DNA from: Singulisphaera sp. GP187
GTDB lineage: Bacteria > Planctomycetota > Phycisphaerae > Phycisphaerales > SM1A02
DNA: 64,000 nucleotides
Assembly (NCBI GenBank): GCA_945862215.1
Contig: CAMAXY010000003.1
Location: forward strand, 1 to 64,000
Direction of reading: 5' to 3'
Shown one piece after another: positions 51,292 to 60,840 of the stretch. Position 1 is the first letter of the stretch. Every line of letters starts with the position of its first letter. A program made the position numbers and the translations under genes. A model generated the notes under the pieces. It was given only the letters and a program-made list of their open reading frames with translations, ran no database searches and was not told the origin of the DNA.

Positions 51292-53243
51292 TTCCACGCA
51301 TCGCACTGCTTGGAAATCCCAATACGGGAAAGAGCACACTCTTCAATCGACTCTGTGGTCTGCGATCCAAGACTGCAAATTTTCCTGGCAGCACGGTCGA
51401 GCATCAAGTTGGAAGATGCGTTACGAAGTCTGGGCAGGAAATGGATTTGATCGATTTACCTGGGATTTACAGCTTAATGTTGGAGATGCCCGAAAGCAAA
51501 CTCTGCGCGGATTGTCTTGATGGACGAGTGGGCGACGGTCGACCTGATGCTGCGTTGTTGGTGCTTGATGCAAATAATCTTTCTCGTAATTTGCAATTTG
51601 CTGCCAGTGCGCTGCGACGTGGGCTTCCAAGTGTCGTTGCGATCAATATGGTCGACCTTGCAGAGCGCAGAGGATTGATCATTGATGAACGGGCCGCATC
51701 GCAAGCACTCGGCGTTCCTGTTGTTGCCGTTTCTGCGCGCAGCGGTCAAGGGATCGATCGATTGATCGCACAACTCACGCGAACATCGACAAGCATTGCA
51801 ACGCCGAATCCGGATACCGCCTTCCCAACCACCGAACCTGGTTCGACGGCAAGCGCGGTATGGGCAGCAGACGTTTTTGCTCGAATCGCAGCTCATCCTG
51901 ACGAAAAAAATGATGACCGAATGACGATCCACGATCGACTTGATGCTGCGTTCACGCACCCACTGCTGGGAATCGTTTTCTTTGTGCTGATGATGTCGCT
52001 ACTGTTTGCATCAATTTATTGGCTTGCGCAATTTCCAATGGAAGCAGTCGACGGTATTTTCGGTTGGCTCGGTAACGGCGTTGAAATGATGATGCCTGCG
52101 GGAACACTGCGCGATCTAATGGTCAATGGAATCGTTGGCGGAGTTTCAGCAACCGTCGTCTTTCTGCCACAGATTCTGTTGCTCTTTTTTCTACTCGCAC
52201 TCTTGGAAGATTCTGGATATCTCGCACGAGCGGCATTTGCAGTCGATCGAACAATGCGAAGATTTGGATTGCCGGGCCAAGCATTCATGCCTTTGCTCTC
52301 TTCGCATGCATGCGCTCTGCCTGGAATTATGGCAACTCGACTGATCCCAAATCATCGAGATCGACTCGCAACAATTCTGGTCGCTCCATTCATGAGTTGC
52401 AGCGCCCGCGTTCCCGTTTATGCGCTGCTGACTGGAGTGCTCTTTGCGGGACGACCGCTTGCTGCAGGATTCGCATTCACTGGCTGCTATGTCCTTGGTG
52501 GAATTGTGGGTTTGGCAACCGCCGCGCTTCTGCGAAAGACGATCTTGCGCGGGCCGAGCACTCCGATGATGCTCGAACTTCCTGACTATCGCCTGCCAAG
52601 CATTCGTAATGCTCTGACAATCGCAATGGATCGAGGAATGCTCTTTCTCAAAAATGCTGGCAGCGTGATTCTTTCCATTGCAATTGTGATGTGGTGGTTG
52701 AGCGCATATCCAAAGTCACCGCCCAATCCAGAAAGTGTGGCCATCGAATTGCGTGCTGTCGAAGTCGCGCAAACTGATCCAACGGTAGCCGAAAACCTGC
52801 GTTCTCAGGCCGAGCGATTGAACGAGCGCACGCAGCAAAGTGGCTCATTTGCAGGCCAACTTGGCGCAATCTGTCAGCCTGCGTTTGCGCCCATCGGGCT
52901 CGATCGACAGCTCACAGTTGCAGTGCTCACAAGTTTTCTAGCTCGCGAAGTTTTCACGACAACAGTCTTCGTCTTGGCTGGTGCAGGCTCTGATGCTGAC
53001 GGTGAAGATCAAGGAACTCTTGCGACTGTACGCAGCGCAACGCGTGATGATGGACTGCCGCTTTTCACAATGGCTACATCGGCGTCGCTGCTGATCTTCT
53101 TCGTGCTTGCGATGCAGTGCCTGCCGACTCTGGTCGTTGTCGCACGAGAAACAGGATCGTGGCGTTGGCCGCTCTTGCAATTTTGTTACATGACAATCAT
53201 TGCATACACCGCAGCGCTCTTCGCCTATCGTTTCATGTCATGA
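51288..53243 (+). CDS. feoB: FeoB, ferrous-iron transporter
   Basis: A 651-residue membrane protein with an N-terminal GTPase domain (G1 LLGNPNTGKSTLFNRL, G3 DLPGIYSL, and NMVD as G4) and Gate-type membrane helices (VVFLPQILLLFFLLALLEDS, SSHACALPGIMATR, MSCSARVPVYALL). It imports Fe(II). The GTG start is fixed by homology and by the 4-nt overlap with feoA. The short C-terminus matches FeoB forms without a fused cytoplasmic tail. Confidence 0.95.
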   Translation: MIPRIALLGNPNTGKSTLFNRLCGLRSKTANFPGSTVEHQVGRCVTKSGQEMDLIDLPGIYSLMLEMPESKLCADCLDGRVGDGRPDAALLVLDANNLSRNLQFAASALRRGLPSVVAINMVDLAERRGLIIDERAASQALGVPVVAVSARSGQGIDRLIAQLTRTSTSIATPNPDTAFPTTEPGSTASAVWAADVFARIAAHPDEKNDDRMTIHDRLDAAFTHPLLGIVFFVLMMSLLFASIYWLAQFPMEAVDGIFGWLGNGVEMMMPAGTLRDLMVNGIVGGVSATVVFLPQILLLFFLLALLEDSGYLARAAFAVDRTMRRFGLPGQAFMPLLSSHACALPGIMATRLIPNHRDRLATILVAPFMSCSARVPVYALLTGVLFAGRPLAAGFAFTGCYVLGGIVGLATAALLRKTILRGPSTPMMLELPDYRLPSIRNALTIAMDRGMLFLKNAGSVILSIAIVMWWLSAYPKSPPNPESVAIELRAVEVAQTDPTVAENLRSQAERLNERTQQSGSFAGQLGAICQPAFAPIGLDRQLTVAVLTSFLAREVFTTTVFVLAGAGSDADGEDQGTLATVRSATRDDGLPLFTMATSASLLIFFVLAMQCLPTLVVVARETGSWRWPLLQFCYMTIIAYTAALFAYRFMS

Positions 53244-53449
53244 GTGCATTCCCAATCAACGACTGGCAATTCTGGATTGCGACAGTTATCGTGATCGTCG
53301 CTCTGTCATTCGTGATTCGACCGCTTTTGCCCCGCCGCGGAAAAAGCCCTGCTTGTCCAAATTGCCCATCGAATTCTGCGCAAGGTCATCCCGAGCCAAA
53401 GCGAACTGAACTGACGATGGAAGGAACGAAAATTCGGACACGGTCCTAG
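53240..53449 (+). CDS. FeoB-associated Cys-rich membrane protein
   Basis: A 69-residue protein that starts inside the feoB stop (ATGA). One membrane helix (FWIATVIVIVALSFVI) is followed by a basic loop and the cysteine pair ACPNCPS. Small proteins with one helix and C-x-x-C right after feoB are a known group of FeoB-associated proteins; their function is not settled. Confidence 0.8.
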   Translation: MSAFPINDWQFWIATVIVIVALSFVIRPLLPRRGKSPACPNCPSNSAQGHPEPKRTELTMEGTKIRTRS

Positions 53450-53462
53450 TCACGAAAATCTG

Positions 53463-54254
53463 TCAGAAACGCTTATGCGCAGGTCGTTCATCAGGCGCGC
53501 GATGCCCCAGAATTGCCCGCACAATCGCTAAATCAGCAGTTGTCGTCACTTTGATGTTGCGAGGATCCCCTTCAACAACCAGAACATTTTCACCGAGGCG
53601 CTCCACCAACATCGCGTCATCAGTTGCGCCTGCAAGATCTGACTGTGCATAAGCGCGCCGTATCACATCTGCGGTAAAAATTTGCGGAGTTTGAATTGCC
53701 ATCAATCGAGTTCGGTCCACAGTCGATTCCACACGCCGGCCGCGCACGGACTCGCGTCCAGCATCACCGAGAATTGCATCTGCAACTGCTTCATCTGGGG
53801 CGGCGGCAAATGTTTCTACAGTGACACGCTTGAGAGTCGAACTGACTGGATCACCAGGAACCACCGCCGCGGCAACACGAGCTGCATCAAAAATCCGAGT
53901 GAGCAGCGCGTCATTTGCTCCAGGACGAGCCGCATCATGCACTGCGATATGCGTGCAATCATTTGGCACGACTGCCAGTGCATTGCGCACACTTTCCCAG
54001 CGTTCGGTTCGTCCACCCGCAACAATGATGACGCCGTGAAAACCAAGTTGCGCGCCATATCGACTGCGAAAATCATCTATCGATTCTCGTGGAGCAGCGA
54101 CCACGATCGCACTGACTTCATCGCGCTTTGTGAATAATTCGACAGTTCGCAAAAGCAGTGGCCGACCACCAAGGTCTTGCCCAAGTTTGTCTCCTCCGAA
54201 GCGTGTTCCTTGACCGGCTGCTGGAATGATGACGGCTACTTTCAAATCACTCAT
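53463..54254 (-). CDS. ispD: 2-C-methyl-D-erythritol 4-phosphate cytidylyltransferase
   Basis: A 263-residue enzyme of the MEP isoprenoid pathway. The nucleotide loop AVIIPAAGQGTRFGGDKLGQ, the segment VAGGRTERWESVRNAL and AVHDAARPGAND, and QTPQIFTADVIRRAY with DDAMLVE, are all typical. The stretch around 160-180 (DAILGDAGRESVRGRRVEST) is a small insertion compared with E. coli IspD. It overlaps the Hsp70 stop by 4 nt and is last of three minus-strand genes. Confidence 0.93.
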   Translation of the reverse strand: MSDLKVAVIIPAAGQGTRFGGDKLGQDLGGRPLLLRTVELFTKRDEVSAIVVAAPRESIDDFRSRYGAQLGFHGVIIVAGGRTERWESVRNALAVVPNDCTHIAVHDAARPGANDALLTRIFDAARVAAAVVPGDPVSSTLKRVTVETFAAAPDEAVADAILGDAGRESVRGRRVESTVDRTRLMAIQTPQIFTADVIRRAYAQSDLAGATDDAMLVERLGENVLVVEGDPRNIKVTTTADLAIVRAILGHRAPDERPAHKRF

Positions 54255-56164
54255 GTTTTCCTCGTGGTATTTGGCGTGGGAATTGGGCCGGAAAGAGAAG
54301 TGGACATCGAACCCAAACTCTTCGAGATCGATTTTTCGTGCATCGCAACGCTCGCTCGGTCGAGTTCTTCCTTCGCTTGTTGAAACGCATTTGCATCGAC
54401 ATCATGCGGCGAAGTATGCGCAAGCGATATGAAACCTTTCAGGCGGGTGATGAGCGCTTCCAACGAATCGACATACTCCCTCGGAAGATCATCGCGAGTT
54501 CTCAGCAGAGCATCACCGATCCATTTAATGTCCAGCGTCGAATTGACCGCAAGATCAACGACTCGGTGATGATGCATATCAGATCGCGCATGAACGATAC
54601 TCTCGTGTTCGATTCGTTCGATCTCTTCATTGGTCAAACCAAAGCTCGGAACAACTTGAACAGTCGCGCGCCGTCCGCTGCGTCGTTCTCCCGCCGTGAC
54701 GTGCAAGACACCATTGGCATCAACCACGAATTCCACTTCAATCTGAGGGATCCCTGCCGGCATCGGTGGAATATCACGCAATTCAAAGCGCGCCAAAGAA
54801 CGGCAATCAGTCACCATCTCGCGTTCACCTTGCAGAACATGCAATTGCACATGACTTTGATTATCAACGCTTGTTGAAAACATTTCTTTTGCGCGCGCGG
54901 GAATGGTCGCATTGCGTGTCAGCAATTTCGCAACTGCCCCACCGACGGTTTCGATACCCAGCGAAAGTGGAATCACATCAAGCAGCAAGACATCGCTGCG
55001 CGTTCCTTGCAAAACTGACGCTTGGGCTGCAGCCCCGAGAGCGACGACGCAGTCAGGATCCAGCGCCGTGTATGGTTCCAATCCAAAAAACTCGCCAACA
55101 CGCTTGCGAACAAGTGGAATTCTGGTCGAACCTCCCACGAGAATGACACGGTCAATGGCGATTCCGCCCGCATCTTGCAGAACACGCTCGCATGCGCGAA
55201 TTGTTCGCTCAATGAATGGACTTGCAAGTGTTTCGAATTCCTCGCGCGAAACTCTTCTTTGCAGACGTGCTCCACTTCCCAGATCGATGTCCACCTGCGC
55301 GCTCTCGCGCTGTGACAAAGCGATCTTCGTTGACTCTGCAAATTCGCGAAGCGCTTGTCGAGCTCCTGCCGCAATTTTGACATTCCCCTTATCCGACGAC
55401 GACATTCCAGCATCTTTCAGCAGTTGCTGTGCAAGTGCGTGATCCAAATCATCTCCACCCAACTGTGTATCCCCCGCAGTTGCAATCACTCGAAACAAAT
55501 TCCCATCGCCGGAAACGCTCTCTGGAATGACCTGCAGAATGGAAACGTCAAATGTTCCGCCGCCGAAGTCATAGACCGCGATCGTCTGCGCATGACCGCT
55601 TCGACCGATGCCGTATGCCAGTGCCGCTGCAGTTGGTTCATTGACAACGCGTACCGCATCGATTCCTGCCAATCTTGCAGCATCTCGAGTTGCTTGTCTT
55701 TGACCATCATCAAAATATGCGGGCACGGTTATGACTGCACGCCGAACTTCGCAACCCAATTGCAACTCCGCGGTTCGGCGCAACTCACTCAAGATGACTG
55801 CTGCGACTTCTTGCGGCAGTACATGCGCGCCACCTGCAGAAATCGCAGCAAGTCCCCGTGTTCCCTCCACAACTTCAAATTCAAAACCACTGAGCATCGA
55901 CTTTGACTCATCGAAGGATCGTCCCATCAATCGCTTCGCACTCAGAACCGTCTCGAGAGGGAATTCCACAGCGTTTCGTCGCGCTTCTGCGCCTACTTCC
56001 ACCGCAAAGCCCGCGCGATATCTCACCGCAGATGCCAGCATGCGATCACCAGCTTCATTGGTAAGAATACGTGGGCCAGCAGCATCGCAAAATGCAACAA
56101 GCGAATGTGTTGTTCCTAAATCGATACCAACGATCGGATCAGAAATTTGCGCAGCCTCTGGCAT
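54251..56164 (-). CDS. Hsp70-family chaperone (DnaK/HscA-like)
   Basis: A 637-residue chaperone. The ATPase half has VGIDLGTTHSLVAF, VITVPAYFDDGQRQATRDAA, VVNEPTAAALAYG, YDFGGGTFDVSIL and RVILVGGSTRIPLVRK. The substrate-binding half has LLLDVIPLSLGIETVGG and a helical lid. The abbreviated lid and opening MPEAAQISDPIVGIDLG resemble HscA more than DnaK, but no isc genes are present here, so I leave the symbol open. It follows the sigma-like gene by 12 bp. Confidence 0.88.
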   Translation of the reverse strand: MPEAAQISDPIVGIDLGTTHSLVAFCDAAGPRILTNEAGDRMLASAVRYRAGFAVEVGAEARRNAVEFPLETVLSAKRLMGRSFDESKSMLSGFEFEVVEGTRGLAAISAGGAHVLPQEVAAVILSELRRTAELQLGCEVRRAVITVPAYFDDGQRQATRDAARLAGIDAVRVVNEPTAAALAYGIGRSGHAQTIAVYDFGGGTFDVSILQVIPESVSGDGNLFRVIATAGDTQLGGDDLDHALAQQLLKDAGMSSSDKGNVKIAAGARQALREFAESTKIALSQRESAQVDIDLGSGARLQRRVSREEFETLASPFIERTIRACERVLQDAGGIAIDRVILVGGSTRIPLVRKRVGEFFGLEPYTALDPDCVVALGAAAQASVLQGTRSDVLLLDVIPLSLGIETVGGAVAKLLTRNATIPARAKEMFSTSVDNQSHVQLHVLQGEREMVTDCRSLARFELRDIPPMPAGIPQIEVEFVVDANGVLHVTAGERRSGRRATVQVVPSFGLTNEEIERIEHESIVHARSDMHHHRVVDLAVNSTLDIKWIGDALLRTRDDLPREYVDSLEALITRLKGFISLAHTSPHDVDANAFQQAKEELDRASVAMHEKSISKSLGSMSTSLSGPIPTPNTTRKT

Positions 56165-56176
56165 TCGCTGACGATT

Positions 56177-56830
56177 CTAGGTCGATTTTTCCCTCGCAGT
56201 GTCGTCTGTTTGCCGTGGAGAAGTCGGCGCATCAGACGACTTCTTACGAGGATCAGATCGCCCAACTCGTTCTTCGTCACGAATCAAGATTTCGCGCAGC
56301 GCAGTTAACGCACGATGTCTGCGAACTCCGAAGCAGTTTTCTTCACATCCCAGCGACTTTGAACCATCGTGACGCCGCACATTTTCTGCACAAATCAATC
56401 GCAGTACCTCTTGTTGCTTCGGTGACAACTGCTCAAGTGCAGAAGCGAGTTGATCTTCGTCAAAAGCTGGATCGCCAGAATGAACTGGATCACTCCTTTG
56501 ATTTGTCGAGTGCGATGATTCGATCGCTCCTCTGCGACAAGCATTTCGAGTGGATTCGAGTTTGCGTTGGTCATTTCCAAGTGTGCGCAGAAGTCGCCGA
56601 CGAACGCACTCGAAGAGATAGGCAGCGCTCAGAGCCACTTCTCTGGCGAGTGACGATTTTGGCATTCTGCAAAGCAACTGCATAAAAATTTCTTGCATTG
56701 CGTCTTCGACTGCTGACAATGGATGTTTTGCACGCAAGAGATCCACAATGCGTTCTCTGTGTTCAAGATATGCAGACTCGACTCTGATTCCCCACTGCTC
56801 AGCTAGGAGAGTTTCGTTTTCATCGCTCAT
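56177..56830 (-). CDS. Sigma-70-like factor (ECF type)
   Basis: A 217-residue protein. Residues 15-85 resemble sigma region 2 (HRERIVDLLRAKHPLSAVED, then AMQEIFMQLLCRMP), and residues 125-185 resemble region 4 (ALEQLSPKQQEVLRLICAEN ... RRHRALTALREIL). The middle and the tail are low-complexity and charged. Region 4 is somewhat degenerate (SLGCEENCFGVRR), so DNA recognition may be altered. It heads a run with hsp70 and ispD, which may mean stress-linked control. The family call is by pattern. Confidence 0.68.
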   Translation of the reverse strand: MSDENETLLAEQWGIRVESAYLEHRERIVDLLRAKHPLSAVEDAMQEIFMQLLCRMPKSSLAREVALSAAYLFECVRRRLLRTLGNDQRKLESTRNACRRGAIESSHSTNQRSDPVHSGDPAFDEDQLASALEQLSPKQQEVLRLICAENVRRHDGSKSLGCEENCFGVRRHRALTALREILIRDEERVGRSDPRKKSSDAPTSPRQTDDTAREKST

Positions 56831-56948
56831 CGGAAATACTTTCTTTGGCGCCCGAGAAAGCCTATTCGCCTATTCAAAGGGAATCAAAAAAATGCCTTTT
56901 TTTATCTCTGACTTATCCCCCAAGAATCCACCGCCTAGGCACAATGCC

Positions 56949-57467
56949 CTATTGCGGCTGCTCGCCTGCTGTCGGTAAACGATCAAGCGCGCGCTGAAAT
57001 CGAGCATCTGAAATCTGGGTTAGAAAATCAGTCAAAAATTTGACAGAAGGCTGATCTCCGCTGGCAGTGAACTGCTGTCGTCCACCATCCCAATTGACCG
57101 CAATATCTGCCACAAGATCACCTTTTTCTGGCGAACTCGTCGGCGGAGATTCACTGAACCAACCACCATCTTGCGCGCACTGGCGAATCGTTTGGCATTG
57201 CTCGACACTGAGATCCGTCTGCCAAAACGTTTTCATGTTCAGCGCAGTCACTCCTGCTCCATATGCAAAAACCCCGCCGTCAATTGTAAAATATTGATAC
57301 TGCGAAGTCTTTGGCTGGCGCAACCAAATGACCAAGCCAATTCCACACTTTCCAAAATTACGCTCTTGCGTCGGCAGCGTGTTGCAGGATGTCAACACAG
57401 TTACTGCAACAAGTGTGATGATCGCAAATTTTGCTGCGAAGTTCTTTGGAAGTCTCATCAAGTTCAA
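56949..57467 (-). CDS. Lipoprotein of unknown function, copy A
   Basis: A 172-residue lipoprotein with lipobox VLTSC. The segment LSVEQCQTIRQCAQDGGWFS aligns with QSQLDGLWKLAGDEGWLE of the gene just upstream, and FTIDGGVFAYG with FTVLSDGCLRS, so the two are distant tandem relatives. No known family recognised. Confidence 0.7.
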   Translation of the reverse strand: MNLMRLPKNFAAKFAIITLVAVTVLTSCNTLPTQERNFGKCGIGLVIWLRQPKTSQYQYFTIDGGVFAYGAGVTALNMKTFWQTDLSVEQCQTIRQCAQDGGWFSESPPTSSPEKGDLVADIAVNWDGGRQQFTASGDQPSVKFLTDFLTQISDARFQRALDRLPTAGEQPQ

Positions 57468-57471
57468 CCAA

Positions 57472-58125
57472 TCAAGGATTCACAGGTGTTGACTTTGCGA
57501 ATGACCAAGGCGGCGCTTTCGTAAATCCTTCGTATGGATTTGGACCAAAGTCATATCGATGCGGAAGATTTCGGTCGGGACTGCGATCCGTCGACCACGC
57601 CAAAGCACAAAGGCTTCGAACGAATATGACAGCGTGTGGATCAGGGATATCTGAAGTTTGGAATCGTCGAACGAACCACCAATCCATTCCGTCTGCATGA
57701 AAAAAGAGGATGTAAATAATTTCCTTCTTCGCCGGACGCAACGACCCCGGCCAGACGTCAATGGTTGATGCGGATGTCTCGAGCCACCCTTCATCTCCAG
57801 CCAATTTCCAAAGTCCGTCAAGTTGACTCTGATACAGCCAACGCGTTGGTGCTGGCCGAGTCAAAAAGTTCAGGCTGTCGCCATAATCGCTGCGCAAACA
57901 TCCATCAGAAAGAACCGTGAACTTTCCCTGACGAAGATGCGCTTGGGGCAAATCCTTCGCAGAGATTCCAGTCAGAATCGTGATATCGACCGATAGATCT
58001 TCGGGTGTCTTTGATGAATCGATATGCGTCGTTCGCACATCGGTGCACCCCGCGAATCCACAAGCGAGCAATGCGAAAGCGATCAACATGATGAACACCT
58101 CAGATCGACCAAACAATCTCGTCAT
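57472..58125 (-). CDS. Lipoprotein of unknown function, copy B
   Basis: A 217-residue lipoprotein with lipobox GFAGC (about residue 27). The body has SVDITILTGISAKDLPQAHL, then GKFTVLSDGCLRSD and a Trp/Phe-rich C-terminal half (FFHADGMDWWFVRRF). It lies 4 bp before copy A on the same strand, so they are co-transcribed. The family is not recognised. Divergent from pheT across 46 bp. Confidence 0.7.
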   Translation of the reverse strand: MTRLFGRSEVFIMLIAFALLACGFAGCTDVRTTHIDSSKTPEDLSVDITILTGISAKDLPQAHLRQGKFTVLSDGCLRSDYGDSLNFLTRPAPTRWLYQSQLDGLWKLAGDEGWLETSASTIDVWPGSLRPAKKEIIYILFFHADGMDWWFVRRFQTSDIPDPHAVIFVRSLCALAWSTDRSPDRNLPHRYDFGPNPYEGFTKAPPWSFAKSTPVNP

Positions 58126-58171
58126 GGTGAGAGAGTAACACGGCGAAGCATTCGGTAGTCTTACCCATCAC

Positions 58172-60223
58172 ATGCGAACTAGTGTGAAATGGATCAACGA
58201 ATATTTGTCCTCCCCCGCCTCGGCGTTGGAGCAAGCAGATGTTCTCACGGCGGTCGGTTTTCCTTGTGAATCTTCCGAGCCAGTTCCGGGAGATGACATC
58301 GCTCAGGAGGTCGAGACCACCAGCAATCGTGGTGATTGCCTCTCGCATCTTGGCCTTGCGCGCGAGATTGCCGCGGCAACGAATCGAACGATTCAACTTC
58401 CTCGCGTGAACGCTCCTCGCTCGAATGAATCCTCTTCCAGCGCAATCACGGTCGAGAATCATGATCCTCTTCGTTGTCCTCGATATACCGCACGTGTCAT
58501 TCGCGGAGTGAAGATCGGTCCAAGCCCTGCGTGGCTTCAACAACGGCTCATCGCCATCGGCCAAATTCCACGCAATAATGTGGTGGACTGCACCAACTTT
58601 GTGCTCTTTGAATATGGACAGCCCTCGCATGTCTTCGATCTCGCAACTTTGCGTGGCAATGTGATCAAAATTCGCGGCGCGAATGCGGGCGAAGAGTTTT
58701 TACCGATCGGAGATGGCGCGAAACCAATAAAACTTACTGGCGGTGAGTTAGTGATCGCCGACGGCGAGCGACCTGTTGCGCTTGCTGGAGTGAAAGGCGG
58801 AGCGCTCACAGCCGTCACAGACAAGACGACGGACGTCGTCATCGAAGCGGCATCGTTCGATCCAGTTGCAGTTCGTCGCACTGGTCGAAGCACTCGAATC
58901 TCGAGCGATTCCAGCTATCGCTTCGAGCGCGGCGTTCATCCATCCGAAGTCGACGAGGCTGCGGAGCGTTTGGTTTCTTTGATTCTTGAAACTGCCGGCG
59001 GCACCGCACTCGGCGGATCCGTTGCAGCTGGATCGCCGCTCCCTGCAATCAACACAGTCAGTTTGCGTGTTGAAAGACTTCTTTCAATCGCAGGCTTCGA
59101 CATCGCACAAAGTGAAATCGTCAGGATTCTCAGTGTGCTTGGCTTTGCACCGAGCGTCGCTGGAAAAATTATTGCCTGCAAGATTCCTCCAAGGCGAATC
59201 GACATCACCCGCGAAATCGACCTGATCGAAGAAGTCGTCCGACTTGTTGGACTTGACCGAGTCCCGATGAATGATCGTGTCAGCATTCGACCAGTTGGAC
59301 CTCAACCTGCTGTCGATGCAGTCCGAGCGGCGAAAAATTGTCTGGCAGGACTTGGCTATGTTGAAACCGTTTCGCCAACGCTCATTTCAGAGCGCGCCGC
59401 GAGCGCATTCACTACGAGTGCGATCGCAACTCTTCGAATCGAAGACGAACGCGCACTCGGCGAGCCCATCCTGCGTCCTTCTTTACTTGCGAGTCTCTTG
59501 CAATCTCTCAAATTGAATCGAGATCGAGGCAACGCGAATGTCCGACTCTTCGAATATGCAGCGACTTTCTGGCTTGCATCACAAAGTCATCACGAACGGC
59601 GAATGATGGGAATGGTTGTCGGCGAAACTGGAGATGCAGAATCGCTCTATCGACTCGTGCGCGGATCAGCGGAACGAGTCGCACGTGAATTGTGTGGAGC
59701 GCACGCGCGCATCGAAGTGCGTGCCGCCCCAATCGGCGGCTTCGAATCAGTTGCAGCGAATGCACTCGATCCCTTGGGAAATCTGGTCATCGACGAGAAC
59801 GTGGTGGGCGTGTTGGGATTGGTCAATGCGAAAGCACTTTCCGCTGCAGGATTGGATGCACCAATCGCCGCAGCAGAACTTGACTGGTCGCTTCTTGCGC
59901 AGGGATATCCACCCACTCCGCGTGCTCAACCACTTGCAAACAGCCCAACTCTCGATCGAGATCTTTCAGTGATTCTTGCCAATACGGTCACATGGGCACA
60001 ACTCGAAGCCACTGTGCGCGCTGCAGAATTGCCACACCTCGAATCGATTTCATTCGTCGGGAATTGGCGTGGAAAAAAGATTGGCGATGACCGTAAATCA
60101 GTCACCTTCCGAATGGACTTTCGCGCAGCGGACCGAACACTTCGCCGCGAAGAAATCGACCCTCATGTAGCACGACTTGTCACAATTCTCACCACGCAAC
60201 TGAGCGGAGAAATCCGAGTATGA
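58172..60223 (+). CDS. pheT: Phenylalanyl-tRNA synthetase beta subunit, lacking the EMAP domain
   Basis: A 683-residue PheT. The B1 domain start MRTSVKWINEYLSSPASALE is present and runs into VETTSNRGDCLSHLGLAREI, which in E. coli lies after a roughly 110-residue OB-fold tRNA-binding (EMAP-like) insert; that insert is absent. The B3/B4 editing region, B5, the catalytic-like core (RLFEYAATFWL) and the C-terminal ferredoxin-fold anticodon domain (SPTLDRDLSVILANTVTWAQ) are intact. This explains the length, about 110 residues below the usual 790-800. It should pair with PheS, which is not in the window. The start follows a divergent lipoprotein gene. Confidence 0.93.
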   Translation: MRTSVKWINEYLSSPASALEQADVLTAVGFPCESSEPVPGDDIAQEVETTSNRGDCLSHLGLAREIAAATNRTIQLPRVNAPRSNESSSSAITVENHDPLRCPRYTARVIRGVKIGPSPAWLQQRLIAIGQIPRNNVVDCTNFVLFEYGQPSHVFDLATLRGNVIKIRGANAGEEFLPIGDGAKPIKLTGGELVIADGERPVALAGVKGGALTAVTDKTTDVVIEAASFDPVAVRRTGRSTRISSDSSYRFERGVHPSEVDEAAERLVSLILETAGGTALGGSVAAGSPLPAINTVSLRVERLLSIAGFDIAQSEIVRILSVLGFAPSVAGKIIACKIPPRRIDITREIDLIEEVVRLVGLDRVPMNDRVSIRPVGPQPAVDAVRAAKNCLAGLGYVETVSPTLISERAASAFTTSAIATLRIEDERALGEPILRPSLLASLLQSLKLNRDRGNANVRLFEYAATFWLASQSHHERRMMGMVVGETGDAESLYRLVRGSAERVARELCGAHARIEVRAAPIGGFESVAANALDPLGNLVIDENVVGVLGLVNAKALSAAGLDAPIAAAELDWSLLAQGYPPTPRAQPLANSPTLDRDLSVILANTVTWAQLEATVRAAELPHLESISFVGNWRGKKIGDDRKSVTFRMDFRAADRTLRREEIDPHVARLVTILTTQLSGEIRV

Positions 60224-60831
60224 CCCAGGCCAAAATTGCAAAGATGACAGTCGATGAGTTCGTCACGGCTCTTGCCGCAAAGCAACCTGTTCCAGGCGGA
60301 GGCGCGGCGGCGGCGTGCATACTTGCGCAAGCGTCTGCGCTGGGATCAATGGTCATCGCATATACCCTTGGAAAGCCGAAGTTTGCACAACACCAAAGTC
60401 GCCTGGAAAATCTCGACATGATTTTTACTGGCGCTCGCATCGATGCCCTCGATCTCGCTGATCGCGACGCAAACGCATATCTGACATTGAATTCACTTTG
60501 GAAAATTCCCGCAGATCAACGCAGTGCGCTTCCAGAATGGCACGCCGCAGTGAGCGAAGCGATCGCTGCTCCCAGTGCAATTGCTGATCTCTCCCTGGCT
60601 GTTCTCGCTGCACTTGCAACGATGTCCAATATCACATCTGCACAACTTGCAAGCGATCTGCGCATCGCCCAACTCTTTGCGCACACGGCAATGGAGAGCG
60701 CTCTCTTGAATGTCCAAGTTAATCTTCCACAAGTCAGCGACACCGCCGCACGCATAGCAGGCGAGACATTTCTGACTGCTCGCCGCAGCGAAGGCGCTCG
60801 TTTTGTTTCGTTGTCAAGCACGCATTCATAA
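60220..60831 (+). CDS. Cyclodeaminase/cyclohydrolase family protein
   Basis: A 203-residue helical protein of the formiminotransferase-cyclodeaminase C-terminal family. The key loop AKQPVPGGGAAAACILAQAS is intact, followed by DLADRDANAYLTL and a set of helices to the end. Family members act on formimino- or methenyl-tetrahydrofolate. It starts inside the pheT stop (ATGA). The partner folate genes are not seen here, so the reaction is not fixed. Confidence 0.85.
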   Translation: MTQAKIAKMTVDEFVTALAAKQPVPGGGAAAACILAQASALGSMVIAYTLGKPKFAQHQSRLENLDMIFTGARIDALDLADRDANAYLTLNSLWKIPADQRSALPEWHAAVSEAIAAPSAIADLSLAVLAALATMSNITSAQLASDLRIAQLFAHTAMESALLNVQVNLPQVSDTAARIAGETFLTARRSEGARFVSLSSTHS

Positions 60832-60840
60832 AGATCACAC

